The notes beneath the pieces are model-generated. The model was not told the DNA's origin. It saw only the letters and a list, made by a program, of their open reading frames with translations, and searched no databases. From Ancylostoma caninum (Eukaryota; Nematoda; Chromadorea; Rhabditida; Ancylostomatidae): a stretch of 64,000 nt of DNA. The stretch spans positions 186,001 to 250,000 of the forward strand of contig JBAJFG010000020.1 of the NCBI GenBank assembly GCA_037903475.1, written 5' to 3'. The position numbers were made by a program, and so were the translations under genes. Of this stretch, positions 33,476 to 46,762 are shown piece by piece (within the stretch, counting starts at the first letter, position 1; every line of letters starts with the position of its first letter).

Positions 33476-34919
33476 TGTAAAAAGAAATCAGTTGGCCAAC
33501 AGTGATGAAATCGTAATTGCGGCCAAAGTCGGATCAGGCGCGGAAAACACACCAATTTTCCTTATTAGTTCGAAATTTCCTCACAACAACAATGTCCCTC
33601 CGTGCACCGGCTGCACATTTCACTGCCTGAGAAATTTTGTATCATGACATCTGGACAATGGAACATGGCAAAACCTTATTCTTATATCTCAACCCTCCTT
33701 CAATAGTCTGAAACAATAACTCAAATTTTTTGCTAATGGACTAGAAATAGGCTTCGCCACTACGAGTATAGCACCTGAAACAATGCTGGAGACCAAGGCA
33801 ATTGCTTGCTACGACCACCTAGCGCTGGTCTTCACACTTGGTCTTTGTTCAGAACGTGAGCACTTCCGGTGAGTTCCCGTTGGTGAGGGCGGAGCAATTT
33901 TTCTGCCTCGGATTCCAGAGCTCGTTCAGCACTACGTCAGTGGCATTAAATCCCGAGTCACGAGGCGTTAACAATGAGATGAAATATGCTAACTCATTCT
34001 CGTAACGCTTTCGTGCGGCGTTTTGGTGCTCCATGTTATTTATGGATGGTTTTCTTCGCAAATGTCATCAAAAAGTCAGCGCTGCGACTCATTTGGTAAA
34101 CAACTTTGCAGAGTGTGACAAATGTTCATAAGTGACGGATGTGTGCCATTTGAATATCTGTTCGGAGGGCTGTCAACGCTCCCGACTTCGTTCCAGATCT
34201 TGCTGTGTATATACCACTGTTCGTTGGCCACTTGGAAACTGTTTTTGTCGTTAGACTAGCTGTTAATGTGCCCGATTATACGTTAGCGTGCCCATAAATG
34301 AATCAGAAATTCCACACCAAAACAAGACACTGCTGTTACTTCTGTAACTTGCAGAAATTCTTCTGTGCCTTCCTGTTTGATACCTTCTTGAAGGAAGCCG
34401 AATCGATTTAGTAATAATAAGGCAGAATGAAATATAAACGATGAGACCTGCCAGTCACTAATTAGTAATACATTATTATAACTCCCCTCGGATTTAACAA
34501 CATTCAATCAAGGAAGTCTAGAGTAATCAACGAAAAACACTTAGAAAAGCTCAATTTCGCGAATATTTTAATTCAGATAGAATTACGTACTCACCAGATG
34601 TGCATACTTGCAACCGAATGTTCGATTTCGAACCACTCGTAGACTCGAATGTTTGAAAAGAGGGAGAGGGAAACTGGTCTTTGTACTTACCTACAAAGTC
34701 AAGAAATCGAGGATGACCGAAGACCATTGGAGATGCGGCTAATTAGAGTATTTTTTTAAAGCCAGTGCCGCGCAACCCTTCTATGTTGCACAAACATCTG
34801 AGAATATTTTCATTGATAACGACACTCACAGGCGGCCGCTCAGACTTCTATTTTCTTAGAGTTTTAAATGTCTCAGAGAACCCAGGATGATGTGTACTAC
34901 GTGCATAAGAGTACGTCAC
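33476..34919. other. No gene seen; one MITE fragment
   Basis: 33508-33540 resembles an arm of the 6556-6798 MITE. The rest holds only short frames. Confidence 0.4.
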
Positions 34920-34925
34920 TTTATT
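34920..34925 (-). terminator. Possible polyadenylation signal AATAAA
   Basis: On the minus strand AATAAA lies about 47 bases after the stop at 34972, a spacing usual for short nematode 3' UTRs. Confidence 0.35.
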
Positions 34926-34971
34926 AAGTATGTATAAAAACGTTACAAAAAGGTTATCATAACATGGAAGT

Positions 34972-35250
34972 TCATGTACACAGAATATAAGAGCGATCGT
35001 CTCCCGATCCGAGCATCTTTGCGAGCACCCCCATGAATTCTTCGCACAACACTTTTTTGTCCAATCGTGAGCCCTCCGATGAGCACCTACTCAGGAACTT
35101 TGGGGCACCGGTGTGCACCCAGACGTGCACCGGTCCCAGTGACGAAACTGACAGTGGCGACGGTAAAGATCCCGGGCCGGCACCACTATCCATTCGCGAC
35201 AGGAATAGCGACACATCAGTGACCGCACAGCGGATGAAAAGTCCACACAT
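34972..35250 (-). CDS. Possible terminal exon, unknown product
   Basis: A GC-richer island (34990-35400) contrasts with AT-rich flanks. On the minus strand a frame ends KKVLCEEFMGVLAKMLGSGD then DRSYILCT and stops at 34972, followed by AATAAA at 34925. The start of the exon is not fixed; CACTGTCAG at about 35145 is one possible acceptor. A second minus-strand frame and a plus-strand frame (35033-35296) also stay open, so the strand is not certain. No domain is recognised. Confidence 0.27.
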   Translation of the reverse strand: MCGLFIRCAVTDVSLFLSRMDSGAGPGSLPSPLSVSSLGPVHVWVHTGAPKFLSRCSSEGSRLDKKVLCEEFMGVLAKMLGSGDDRSYILCT

Positions 35251-36309
35251 GGATCATTTCGCGCTCTCTTCGCAATGCGAAGCGACGCCGTTCTAGGATT
35301 TTCACTGTCGCCATGAGTAGTTCCACTATTGGCGCCGATGAAGGCACATGTGCCCGTGTGGGTCGGCACCGGTGCTCAGAAGTTTCTGCGTATGGCTAAG
35401 CAAACATTTTGAGTTGTTATAAGCTCTCGCTACTTTGTTCAGTCAGAGTGGGATCCCAGGTAGACTCATTACATCATTATTGGACTCTATTGTAGACTGC
35501 AAAAGAGTTTTGAAAATACTCTCTCATTAGAGTTAGTGACACACGTGGTTGCTAACAATGCATCTCTCCACGTGATTTCTAGACGTTTCCAAGGCAAGGA
35601 AAGTCATCTTGCAATAGATTGCAGCACGATTTAGCGGTTTCCTAAACATCCCTCATCATTCAAGGTTCTATTCTTCTTTGGAAACAAACGTTCTTCCCAA
35701 CAATGTCTTTAAATACTATTTAGAACACCTGAGGAAAAGCGTTTGTCGTGAAAATATAGCAGCTGTTCGAGCGATCCTTCAATTGTTCTATTTTAATCTC
35801 AGTAGATTTCTGTATGACCGCCGCTGTGAGAAAACAGTTGTCACCAGAGTCTAGAGTCTACTCATCGTATTTGAGTAATGTACACGCGGTAGAAAAAAAG
35901 CATCTTACGGCGTTGATTGCAAGAGAAAAGGTAGCAGAAAGATCAATATTTCGTCCCCAAACTTAGGCACCACATGGCGAATTTGGATCGTCCCGTCAAA
36001 ACCATTGCGCTGAATTACGTACCTCTCCGAATGGAAGTGATATGCACAAATTACGTATCAGAATTGAACAAATAGCACAACTACAAATTTATTTTTGGCG
36101 TCTACATGAAAAGCGACAATTCGTTAAGTTATATTCATCATTTATTTGAAATCATGGTTAAGATTGCGGAAAGAGATCGAAGATGACAATCACAATTCAA
36201 CGGGCATCTCTTAGTTAAGCATGCTGTTTTTATTCTTCTTAATTTCTCAATTTCAATTTTTGGTACTAAGCTAACTTCTGACTTCCGAGTTGCCGGTCCC
36301 ACGCTACAA
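35251..36309. other. No gene seen
   Basis: AT-rich with scattered stops in all frames. Confidence 0.5.
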
Positions 36310-36769
36310 TACCCGCACTAAGTTTGTTAAAAATGAACATTCAGAACGCGGATTTGCGTTCTTTTCGTTCCAGGGCGATAACTTATCGTAACAAAGCGAT
36401 TCACAGACCAAACCTGGGATCAGAAGCAGCAGTGGAGTGGTCTAGCATATTGCATGAAACCAGCTCTAAATTTCGATTTTGAACATTGAAATTCCGGAGT
36501 CATTTATAGTGCTCGGATCATGCCGCGCATCAAAGTATGTCTCGCGCTATGCGCGGCAAGGTCGCGGCAGAATTAAAAACTTGCGAATTTCGTTGTTGAA
36601 AATCAGAGTTAAGGGCTGATTTCGTGAAATATGATAGCCCACTCCATTGTCGTTTTTGACCTCTGGTTTGATTTGTGAATCACTTTGTTACGATGAGCTA
36701 TGACCCTAGAACGAAAATAACGCAAATCCGCGTTCTGGATGTTCATTTTTAACAAACTTAGTGCGGGTA
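36310..36769. mobile_element. Palindromic TA-flanked MITE
   Basis: Arms of about 220 bp are inverted repeats: left TACCCGCACTAAGTTTGTTA, right end its mirror AACAAACTTAGTGCGGGTA. TA at 36310-36311 and 36768-36769 fits a Tc1/mariner-type target duplication. The arms carry AGAACGCGGATTTGCGTT on one side and AACGCAAATCCGCGTTCT on the other. No coding capacity. Confidence 0.85.
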
Positions 36770-37447
36770 CTGTATATGTATGTACTTCCGACCTTCGCTA
36801 GATCAGATGCAGCCAAAAATGAAAATACTGACGCCCATCTCCTGAACACTAATATTTCCCACTGTTCCACTGAAAAAGGTGAAACAATCACGCAAGGTGC
36901 ATTCCCATAACCGTTGGTATTTTTTCTCTGAGCCCCATCTTTTCTGCTGGTGTTTTCTGAGAATCAGCTGATCACAAAACTTCCCTACGGCTCAATAATG
37001 CTGACACAAGATATGATCTGCTACATTTCGAAAGGTCGTTTTATTATATTTTCTAGCAACTCTTCCACATGATCACAGCAAAAACCCGAATGAACTCAGC
37101 TAAAATTGTGTTGCCTACCTGAGTTAATATGATAAATTCACTAATTAACTAAAGCGACCACAAGCTTTCCAAGCAATCTGTCTGCTGGTGTAAAGAAGTT
37201 TCCTTGTTCTTATCATCATAGTTGTTCGCCCCGAATATCTTTCCATGTTTCTTGAATTTCGGATGGTCACTGAAAGCCGAGAAGATATTGCTCAGAGCAT
37301 GCACACGCAGCATCGTTAAAGTCGTTTTGAATTTATCACAAAAAGTTGATGTTATGTGACATCATCAGAAGTGCGTTGATGGAAGCCACATTGATTCTCA
37401 CAATTAGACACACTAATTTAATGCATGTAATGGGTCCTCTCTAACAG
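36770..37447. other. No gene seen
   Basis: It precedes the exon at 37448; no partner exon could be recognised here on the plus strand. Confidence 0.4.
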
Positions 37448-37779
37448 ATGGATTCCGTGATGTCTTCCGCCATCTTGTCAATCAGCAGAGAGAAGGCAAA
37501 TGGGCAGAAAGAGTTCATATCGACTTTAAATTGCCCTCGAAATCTCGAAAACACAACAGGAGCGAAAAAATAAGGGCTTCAGCCAGAAGAAAGGCAGCCG
37601 GACTTCGGGCTCTCAAAAAATATTCACCATTCGTAATTCCAACTACAACTACCCATGTTTCATTAAATGAGTGGGCTGTTCTAGATCGTGAACTAAAAAA
37701 TCATTTTCCTCCTGTCAATAGCTGTGATAAACAGGAAGTGGGGGGAGGAGTATCAGAGATAAAGTTAGTAGGAAATTAG
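37448..37779 (+). CDS. Likely last exon of an unknown gene
   Basis: After the acceptor CTCTAACAG a frame of 109 codons runs without a stop to TAG at 37777-37779. It starts (x)GFRDVFRHLVNQQREGKWAE and continues RVHIDFKLPSKSRKHNRSEK, then a basic helix (IRASARRKAAGLRALKKYSP) and THVSLNEWAVLDRELKNHFP. Two bases precede the first full codon, so an upstream exon is expected, but none was found. Codon composition is gene-like and differs from the flanking AT-rich DNA. I do not recognise the family; the basic middle could bind nucleic acid, and a transposon-derived origin is not excluded. Confidence 0.4.
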
Positions 37780-40700
37780 TTCAAACTTTAAATATCAGAA
37801 TGAATAATCTGGAAATAATTGTAAAATTAATGAAAAAAAGATGAGTGAGAGCGAAGACTCTTAACCATCTTACACGGTGACCTCAAAAATTTTGTCGTCC
37901 CACTCAATGAAAGCCTCCCCCGTTACCCCAAATGATGCATTTGTACGCACATCCATGTTTTGCTACCTATCTTCTTCACATGCACACCATGTTCATCAAT
38001 AATTCACTTGGTTTGGTTATTTTCCACTCGAATACTGGTAAAATTGACAAATACTGCTGTATTCTCTAATCGTTTCGATGACATCGCAAGTGGTTCATTC
38101 CGAAAATTATCGCCCCATGAACAATTTTGTTCGTTTCTTTATTCATCTGTGAATGCCACATCAAAAACCTCGTTTTCAATGTTGATGGCATCCCATTTAG
38201 GATTACTTTAGCTCTGAACTAGTGATGAATGCTTTATGAGTTTCCGTCGGGAGTCTATAGGGCAGTATGCGATGTTTGTCGCTTTGTCGAGCATTATGTC
38301 TGTGGTAATTTACGTGGAGCTACGATGAGGCCATATGGACCACCAACCACAAATGAATATGTAACGCTAACCATAAATGGGTGAATGCGTTGGCTCATAT
38401 GAACCATTCTCTCAAAAAAAATCTCACCGTTTAAAAGAAATAAGAGACACTAATGTAAGCGCACATAAAACTTTCCCTCTCTTACCTGGAAGATAATAGT
38501 TTTAACCAAATTGGTAAGTCTACATTGCGACATTATCCTATTTGTCACTTTTTCAATTGAAATTAGATGCGAGAGCCATAAAATTGCTGCGTTTCCTGAT
38601 ATTATAGAGATTATACCAAGTTTCTCGCTTTTTGGACAGAAGCAAAGGAGAAGTGTGCGGTGCTAGGTGTTGTACATGGTGCTCAATTAGCCCCGCTGAA
38701 TTGTGCTACTCACGCTGCTTTTGTGCTTACCTCGTCAACCTCTCACGTATAGTCCTATATAGTTCTGTGGTTCCTTCAGATATTCTATCCTCTATAGGTT
38801 ACTGTCTCTGTTTTTCCAACACCTTCCTAAAGACGGTCTAGAAGGCGGGTGCACTTCTGAATTGGAATAGTGTGAGCGAATTAATCGTTTGTTTGCTTCC
38901 GTTAAACTGCATATAGGATGAAGAGCCACAAGGTGAGCGGTAAGCAAACGTAATAGCAAGAAATGCCCAACTTTCAAAAGGAGTTAGTCTGCATATTGTT
39001 AGCTACAGGGCTATAATAGCTGTGTTCGTTTGATGCGCATGCGTCTACATACATATATGATGGAGAAAAGGGCTAGTTGCATCGCAGACGCAGCCCACAT
39101 GCACGCGTTTACGGCTAAGCGACGGCAGCGCGCCTCTTTTCATTGAGGATGCACATGCCGCGTTGAGCACCCAAGTATGATTGCTATTATAGCTATATAT
39201 CTAAAGTTCAATGAAGTTCCATAAAGGTAGCCATGACCTCCTCTTCCCATGTGCGACAGAACTTACCTTTTCTAAATCTCTCCTCTAAATTTTCGACAGT
39301 TTTTCTCAACTCATATTCGCCGACGACTCCTGATCTCAATGTTCCTTAATGCCGTTCTGTATCTAGAATCTAATCCACAACTAGCTTTCCATGTATTTCT
39401 GTTTTTTTTTTTTCGAACAAAATGTGCGACTTTCTGCACCCTCTTGCGGTCCCGGGCTGCGCGCCGGATCCAACTTATTCTCATCGTCGTAGGTAAAGGT
39501 CCCCTCCCCCCAGGGCGCTAAAATAAGTAATGACAAGTTGAGACGTGTCCCAGGTTATCGTGCCTACGCAGGAAGGGGATAACTTATAAAACTTATCTGT
39601 CGAAAGAAGGTTCTTGCTGCAGATAATCTTGTACACAATAGCAAGATCATACTTGATCCTTCAACAAACTAGAGAAAGCACTTTGAAAGTGCGTTTCCTA
39701 ACAGAAGGAAGGAATGTTGGCATAGTTATACCCATGGAGTCTTATCCAGAGTTTTCTAATGAAACTGTTTTGAACGGCTTCAAGTCTCACTATGGATTGA
39801 GAATCCGTCTACTATCTTAAATGGTCGATTTTTCTCAGAAATTGCTCTGCAAAGGCGACCACCTATTTTGTTGTGCGCACGCAACGATTGAGCAGTCAGG
39901 ATGACTATAAGACTTCTTCCAAATCGTAGTTCGAGATCCTCTTCATCTCAACTACCCCAAAAAGTTCTTGAAAACATCTTCCTCACTGGGTGGAATTCTT
40001 ATCAAAGGTCTTTTATTTATATCAGTTGCTATCTGTAAATGAGCCAAATTTGGTGCCGAATCTGCTTTGCCAGTTAAGTTACCAAATGGAACTGACTCGT
40101 TTACAGTAACAGGTGTGAGTGCATAGTGGAAAGTCCACTCTGGTTAGTCCCTGGTCAAAAACCTCTTCGCTTTTCTAGGAGCAATTTTTCGGTAGCGGTC
40201 TGGATATCTTCCACATTCTACGAGATTTTTCTTTGCATTATTTCGTACCAGTTCCATGTTCAGCATCACTGTAAAGGGTGTCGCTACTCACTGGAAAGAC
40301 AAATGATGGGAATACGACCCAGGGATTTGATCGACTGCTTTATGAACTCCATCTTTATGTCATGATACCAATTGAGTCCGTCCCTTCAAATTCCTTCCAC
40401 AAGAAAAGGGAAACTTCCTGTGAGGTTCAGTCGTGTGGGAGGAGGCAAGGACGGCAGTCGTCTCAATTTCCGGCGCTCCTTTTCCTATAGCCCTGAAGCT
40501 CACATCCATTCATCTGTGCCGTGATGATGCATTTTCTAGGACATACTTTTCTAGGACATGTATATAATATTTCAAAGTGGTCAGTATTCTGTATTAAAAT
40601 CAGTATTAAAAGCTTAGTTTCATTTTCCACTCCTACCCAACTGCAAACTTACAGGAAACTATCTGCTTTGTTCTTGCTGCGATTACCTTTTTGAGTGAGC

Positions 40701-43173
40701 TCAATACGTATTTACATTCATATCCCCCTGCTCATATTCACTGGATAAATTGCTTGACCTTCAAACGAAAATAAGGATCTCCATCTCAGTCAACAAGCTA
40801 AATTAGCTGTTCTATTTGCCCCAAGGACAATTAGAAGCATGAGAGTGGCAGGTGCTAGACCTCACCCAATTCGTGCTTGAATTCTTCATTAGTTCTGTCT
40901 GGCTATTGAGAATTTTTCTCCAATACTCCAACAGAAGCCGATCTGGGACACAGGTTTTGAAATTTAACTACATATACCTCCTTCAGCAACAATAGTTGTC
41001 GTCTATGTATGTTTCGAACTCGTTGGTGTTGCCGTCAGGGTGCAGCTACTTATAAATTGAAGCCAGACAGAGTACATAAAGAGAAAAACACATCATGTTG
41101 TTTCCAAGATATTATATGACGGTTTCACTGATAAATTTCTTCAGATGCATGGCGTATTTCAGCCCAGTGCAGAAATATTTACTCCAAGTAGAATCTAGTG
41201 GGTCCTAACTGTTTCGGGGAAGATCTTTTCACAAAAGAAACAATAGAACATTGCTGTTAGCGGGTACAACAAACCCCAACAAATAAATACGGTCGACCAT
41301 GGCTAACGCATCGCGGAAATTCACTCTTATTAAAATCACTGATAAAATACTCCTGTTGCACGGAACGTCTCGTTTTCCTTCCGCTCTGGAAACGTTGGCA
41401 ATGTTGTCAGGAAAGAATTAACTGAGAGAATGAACACGTAGTTCTGGCCCGGCATCTTATGATTTTTAAGTTGATGGGACCTCTTTGACGAACATTTTCC
41501 TACATCAGTACTTTTCTTAACATCTCAAAGTTTCCATTCTGCTTATTGCATCTGTGTATTGGGGAATTTTTGATCTCCCACCATCGATGGGTGCAGGCAT
41601 TCGTTCACTGTGGGATAATGAAGTTAAATCTCATTATACTTTTCCAAACTGAATTCGTTTTCCTATCAGTTTCGATGTCCGACCATTTTTGAACCTTGGC
41701 ATTGTTCAGTTCAAATTTCTTGGCATTGTTCAGTTCAATCTTGGCATTGTTCGATAGTCAGTGGAAATTGCTGGAGCAATTGGTAGTTAACTCAATCCCG
41801 GCTAAAGTTTCTGCGTCGCCGCCTTCGTAGCCTTAAGCCACGATAACAACGGACGAACTAGCCATAACACCTACCCATAAAAGCATAGCGCACAGAGGCT
41901 GTATGGATTTTGTTAAGAGCTAGATGCAACACCCGCAGTAGAATGATCTTCTGCTCCTTATACACTTTCTTCAGGACCGCACTTCTCTGTTAACTCTACT
42001 ACAGCATTGCAAAAGCTAGTTGATCCGCTATCATCGCTGCTTATGGCTACGGAGGTTCTGACAAAAGCGACGAATGATCTCCTGACGAGCCGAAACGTTA
42101 GCCGGAATAAAGTTAACTAACAATCTTGTTTAACTGCTCAAGCAGTTTCCACTGGCTATACTGAATTGTTGTGTATCCTTCATGTGTGCCTTTTTCTTGT
42201 GACTCTATGTGGTCTAAAACCACGCTGTTCCTGAATCTATTCGAAAACAAAAATTTGGGAGAACGTTTAGCTGTGGGTATAAAGAAATCCCCATCCAGAA
42301 AACTTTAGTGCATTTGTCTAGGTCTTGAAACATACATAATGGGTTTCCAAACAAGTATTATTTCTTGATCGCGGTCATTATGTTCGTTCCGCCCTCATGG
42401 AAAGAAGTGGGTGGCTCTGGCAATGTACCACGCGCTGTGTTGTGTATGGCTGGTGTTAAACACGTGAACGGAATCTTCTCTACTTTTTCGGCTTCAAAGC
42501 TAAAGCAGTCGTTATCCAACTACACTGTGGATTGTTTTGCTAAATTTTTCCTCGAACTGACACATAGCCTACTTCAGCCTTACCTTTTTGCATGGAGAGG
42601 CTTTTCCGGAAGCACCAGAACAGTTGCTCATCAAACTCTTACTCGACCACAGCAATCTGCGTGGAGTAGTGAGCCCATCCCAATCAAAACCTATCCCGAA
42701 CATAATACGTGGTCTTACATGGTCTAGTCTCCGTCTCTAATTCTGTCCCAACAATTCTACGAAGACATTAGTAGGGAAAACTCAATCGGCCGTAGTGTAC
42801 AACTAGCTGAATGTCCGAGATCCTGGATCAGCAGGATCAGCGTGAGGTCGTTCGATCGAGTTGTGGCGGCAGCGGAGCGTTACTGCTTGCTCATTTAGTG
42901 GGCAGCCTTTTATTGTTATACCTTGCTTATTGTTATAAGGCTAATTGTTAGTCCTCGTCTTTCCTTTTCTACATCGCTTAGTACAACGAATTTTTCTACA
43001 TGTTATTTCACAACAAATTTTGTTTGTTTAATTACTTGTATTGCTGATTTCCACCTGTGCTCCATTTTCGAAATTTTCCTTTATTCTGGGATCGTTATAG
43101 AATTCGTTTATATTTTTGCGACATCTCGACTAGTCATGCCATTCTTTCCAAGATTTGTTCTCTTTCATTGGCC
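37780..43173. other. Long stretch without a supported gene
   Basis: Only short or unsupported frames were seen (for example 39614-39820, 42365-42727). Near 42082-42104 the word CTGACGAGCCGAAACGTTAG followed by CC shares GCCGAAACGTTAGCC with the minus strand at 55677-55663, next to a coding remnant. Three copies of TTGGCATTGTTC occur near 41696-41750. Confidence 0.4.
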
Positions 43174-43507
43174 TCAGAAACACTGCAAAACAGCGCCAAA
43201 AACTGATCCCACCAACAAAACCAGTTGGCAAAAAGGTGGTATCGACTTTTTTGGATTTTGCTCTACATTGAACATGTCGCGCAACTCGGCTCGAACTGCT
43301 CGAAGACAATGAGCTGTGAGGTTCCAGATAACAGGGATTTCGAAGGTTTTGACTGTCTCCAGCATCGTAACAGTGTTCGTCGCTTGCGACTACTCCGAAT
43401 CGTGTCGAGACCTCTAGGTCGAAGATTTCTGCGGTGCTGCCTTTACCTGTCGTGGGTGGGATCCACGAGACCTCAAGATAATTACATGTCGCTCGCAAAT
43501 TTCCCAC
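43174..43507 (-). pseudogene. Coding-like remnant, unknown
   Basis: Two overlapping minus-strand frames look protein-like: one with IFDLEVSTRFGVVASDEHCY, the other reading MLETVKTFEIPVIWNLTAHC then LRAVRAELRDMFNVEQNPKK and a hydrophobic tail. The switch between them suggests a frameshifted old coding sequence, possibly from a transposon. Not recognised. Confidence 0.25.
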
Positions 43508-45014
43508 AGTTTTGTGCTAACACGTCTTGAATGTTTTCTCTTAAAGGCAGGGGTCCACCTCATCTTCGTAGTTCAGCTAACAGCAGATTCTGCATCTACT
43601 CGGCGCGATGGTTCCAACGGTATACATAAATGGTCTCAGAATGGTCTATAAACCTGTCTTCCAGGACGGGGTCTGTAACAGTTTGCTAACCCGAGTTGAC
43701 GTGTAAAGCCGTTGATCTTATCGAGTGAACACGCCAAGACTCGTTGACCAACGCGGCAGCCGTGGCAGGCAGCCAGCACAGCTTGGAGCGATCCGCCTCC
43801 GGGCTCCAAATTTTTACTCAGTTCGTGCCTTTCAAAAATGGGTATTTCGTCCTTCTGTGCCTGTTGATGTACATCCCTGGGATCAACATGATGAGAAGGT
43901 CTAGGATTAACGGTAAATCCAACAGGCAGAACGAGTGGCCCCCTGCCTTTAAGATAAGGTATGCTCCACCACTAGGATCAATCAAGATCGATTCGGAACT
44001 AAAATGAATACCATAATATTTCTTTTTGGAACCGTCGAACTCATTCTACTCTATTCAACTTCCTTCCGGAATTATCTTCATACTTCTTTCTTCAGAACTG
44101 CACTTCATGGACAAAGAAGAGTGCGTGGAAAATCGTCCACATCCACCTTTCTAGCGACATTTGCTCGCCATCGATTCCTTTGTCCCAACAAATGATCCAT
44201 CCTCCATAGCTTACTCAAGAGACACAATTATAGTCTATCTCCTCTCTGCCCCCCCCCCCACAAACCTTCAATGAGGAACTGCTCCAGGCCACCTCAACAC
44301 TCAACATCACGTCGCTTCTTGCCCTCGCGGTTAATTCACTTTCGAAGGTGTTAGAGGCTTTTATCTCATCAGTGGGCTGCTTTTCTTCGAACTTCCATGG
44401 CTGCATTTTGTTTTTCTTGTTGACAAGTGTATGTTTTTTGGATATACAATGAAAAACTACACTTTAGAATGTGAAATCCTCTGTGTTAAGCGCCTTACGT
44501 GGAGTGCGGGCTGTTTGAGCTTCGACCCGCAGTGAAATTATGGCACTCGGCACTCCTCGCTGAGGAGTGTTTTGCCCCGAATGGCAAATCACCAGAAAAC
44601 AGCGAGTGCTATGCTCTCTGATGATGCACCCACGTCTTCAATGGGATAATTTCTACGTCATTTTTTTCTCTTCGTTTTTACATTTGTTGGCATAGGTGAT
44701 TTCCTTAAGCTTCCAAACACATGTTAGGTTTCTGATATTTGACTTAGAACTAAATGGTCATTCCTGACATTCATCTCAAAATTTTTCACAAGGCATTCTT
44801 TCTTGCAACATACATGTGTGAGTGTTAGCAATGAAGCTCTTGCTTCCTTGAAAAATTAATGAACACATATTATTCTTGTGAACACATAGTTGCAGCACCA
44901 CTTACGAGGTCCATCTCGTTCGGTGCTCTCCAACGTCATAGAGAACTTATTCCTAATTTTCTTCTATAACCTATCGAGTTTCGATGACCTAGACAATGTC
45001 AATTCCCAATCTTA
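43508..45014. other. No gene seen
   Basis: It contains a C run at 44251-44260 and short unsupported frames. Confidence 0.4.
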
Positions 45015-45814
45015 CAGGTATACAGCATGACCTCCACTCGCACAGTCCTCCTTTGCATAGTCTTCGTGATCATTCAGGCCTGCGCAGAAGAAAACAAAGT
45101 TGTCAGGGTGAGCCAGATTCAAAATTCACTGAAAATTCTTCGGAAGAACCAGAATGACAACTTTTCAGCAAGTTCAGTTCAACCGGAATATGCCAGCATG
45201 GCGTTCTTCAGTACGAGTTAGGCAGGTGGGTGCAATTGCTAATCTCTGGTATCTGTACATACTTCGACATAGCTCACTCCTCTGGAATGTTCGTCGTGTG
45301 AAGCTCTTGAACTAACTAATACTCTTCATGACTACACCAAGGAAACCTATGCGACCTATGCGGGACTTATGCGCTTTTCGTCCATGTGATTCGAAATTAC
45401 GTTTGCTCCTAAAACCAGGAACGGTGCCTTTTCGTGTGATACGATTGAACGAAATGAGCTCTCAACTGACTGCCGAGATTGACGAACCAGATATGCCAAG
45501 TGACGAAATAGCAATGTCGTTACGTGCTCCGTAACAACGACGACCATCCCAACATTGAGCATTCCCTTTTGAAGAAGAAGTTTTTTTTTGTAAGACGGTG
45601 GAATCTATGCATAGTTCATAATCTACCAGCGTCTAGACCACCCTCATTTCATCGTGTGCTTTACCCAAAAACGAACTTTCTGCCACTAGTGATCACGTTG
45701 ATGAGCCAAGTGAATGTTTGTCGCAACTCTCCGCACTTGAAGTTGGTGACAGCTTAGATCGTGATGAATTTATACGCTATGTTGTTATGTCTCTAGGAAG
45801 CGGCTACTGTATCG

Positions 45815-46405
45815 TGATAGCATTTGGGTAACTCTACTCTGATGTTCATTGGCGATACATCTGGCCAGGTTTGGTTGCCAACCTCGCGGACGAGCTTGCC
45901 AATCACCTAGGCAAACGAAGCCCGTAAAATGTATTGCTAAACAAAACTCGCTAAATGTATCGCCACGCAAAGCTTGCCATTTGTATCGCCAAGCAAACCA
46001 GCATCGCGTCAGATGCATCGCCACACGAACCTTGCCAATTGTATCGTCAAACAAAAGGGTTATCAACCGCACAAAACTTTTAATATCATCAGGAATCGTG
46101 AATCCTGCCATGATACCAATCTCCGGAGACCGCTGCCTTACCAGCTGAGCCATCCGGATCGACACCGCCTATGGTTAAGCCTCCAACTAAAAATGAAATG
46201 AACGCTTCAAAACATCCGTAAAATGTATCGCCAGACAAACCTTGACCTTTGTATCGCCAAACACCTGTAAAATGTACTGCCAACAGATCCTATTGCCTGT
46301 TGTATTGCCAGACGGGCTTTTCATTCATTCTCCCGTAAAATGTATTGCCAAACACATTCTCTTGTCAAGTGTATCGCCACCAAACATTAGAGTACCACCT
46401 CAGGG
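45815..46405 (+). repeat. Interspersed repeat with GCCAAAC units and tRNA-like part, copy 2
   Basis: From CTCTGATGTTCATTGGCGAT onward the plus strand matches the reverse strand of 27445-26930. Units such as TGTATCGCCAAGCAAACC recur. On the minus strand near 46160-46090 are TGGCTCAGCTGGTAAGGCAG and, later, CAGGATTCACGATTCCTG, together like the D and T arms of a tRNA. Confidence 0.65.
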
Positions 46406-46679
46406 TTATCACTACTCGCGCTCTCTACAATGAGCACCAGGGAACGCTCACCTCTATAACAGGCCAACCATGTGTGACCAATTCAAACTCGCCTTGTTTA
46501 AATTTGCAGAATCAAATTTCTGTCGTACATTAAGATATGGTTGAGGCTTATGCCACCACATGTGTGTTTTGCCGAATCGTTTGCGTTGATGTCTCTGGTG
46601 ATTAATGGTGTGGAAGCAGTAGAGCTTGCTCTGAGTCAATGACGATTTTTGTAGTTATAATTGCGACGGAATGTTAAGA

Positions 46680-46762
46680 CATCTCTAGAATCTCCATCTA
46701 TATCTATCTATCTATATCTCTATATCTCTCTATACCTATCTATCTCTATCTATATCTCTAGA
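46680..46762. repeat. CTAT/ATCT microsatellite
   Basis: Irregular (CTAT)n and (ATCTCT)n repeats, about 80 bp. Confidence 0.9.

Noticed and set aside
42082..42096. Hammerhead-ribozyme-like core CTGACGA...GAAAC
   Set aside because: Only three bases separate the two core blocks, too few for helix II, and no clear helices I and III were found.
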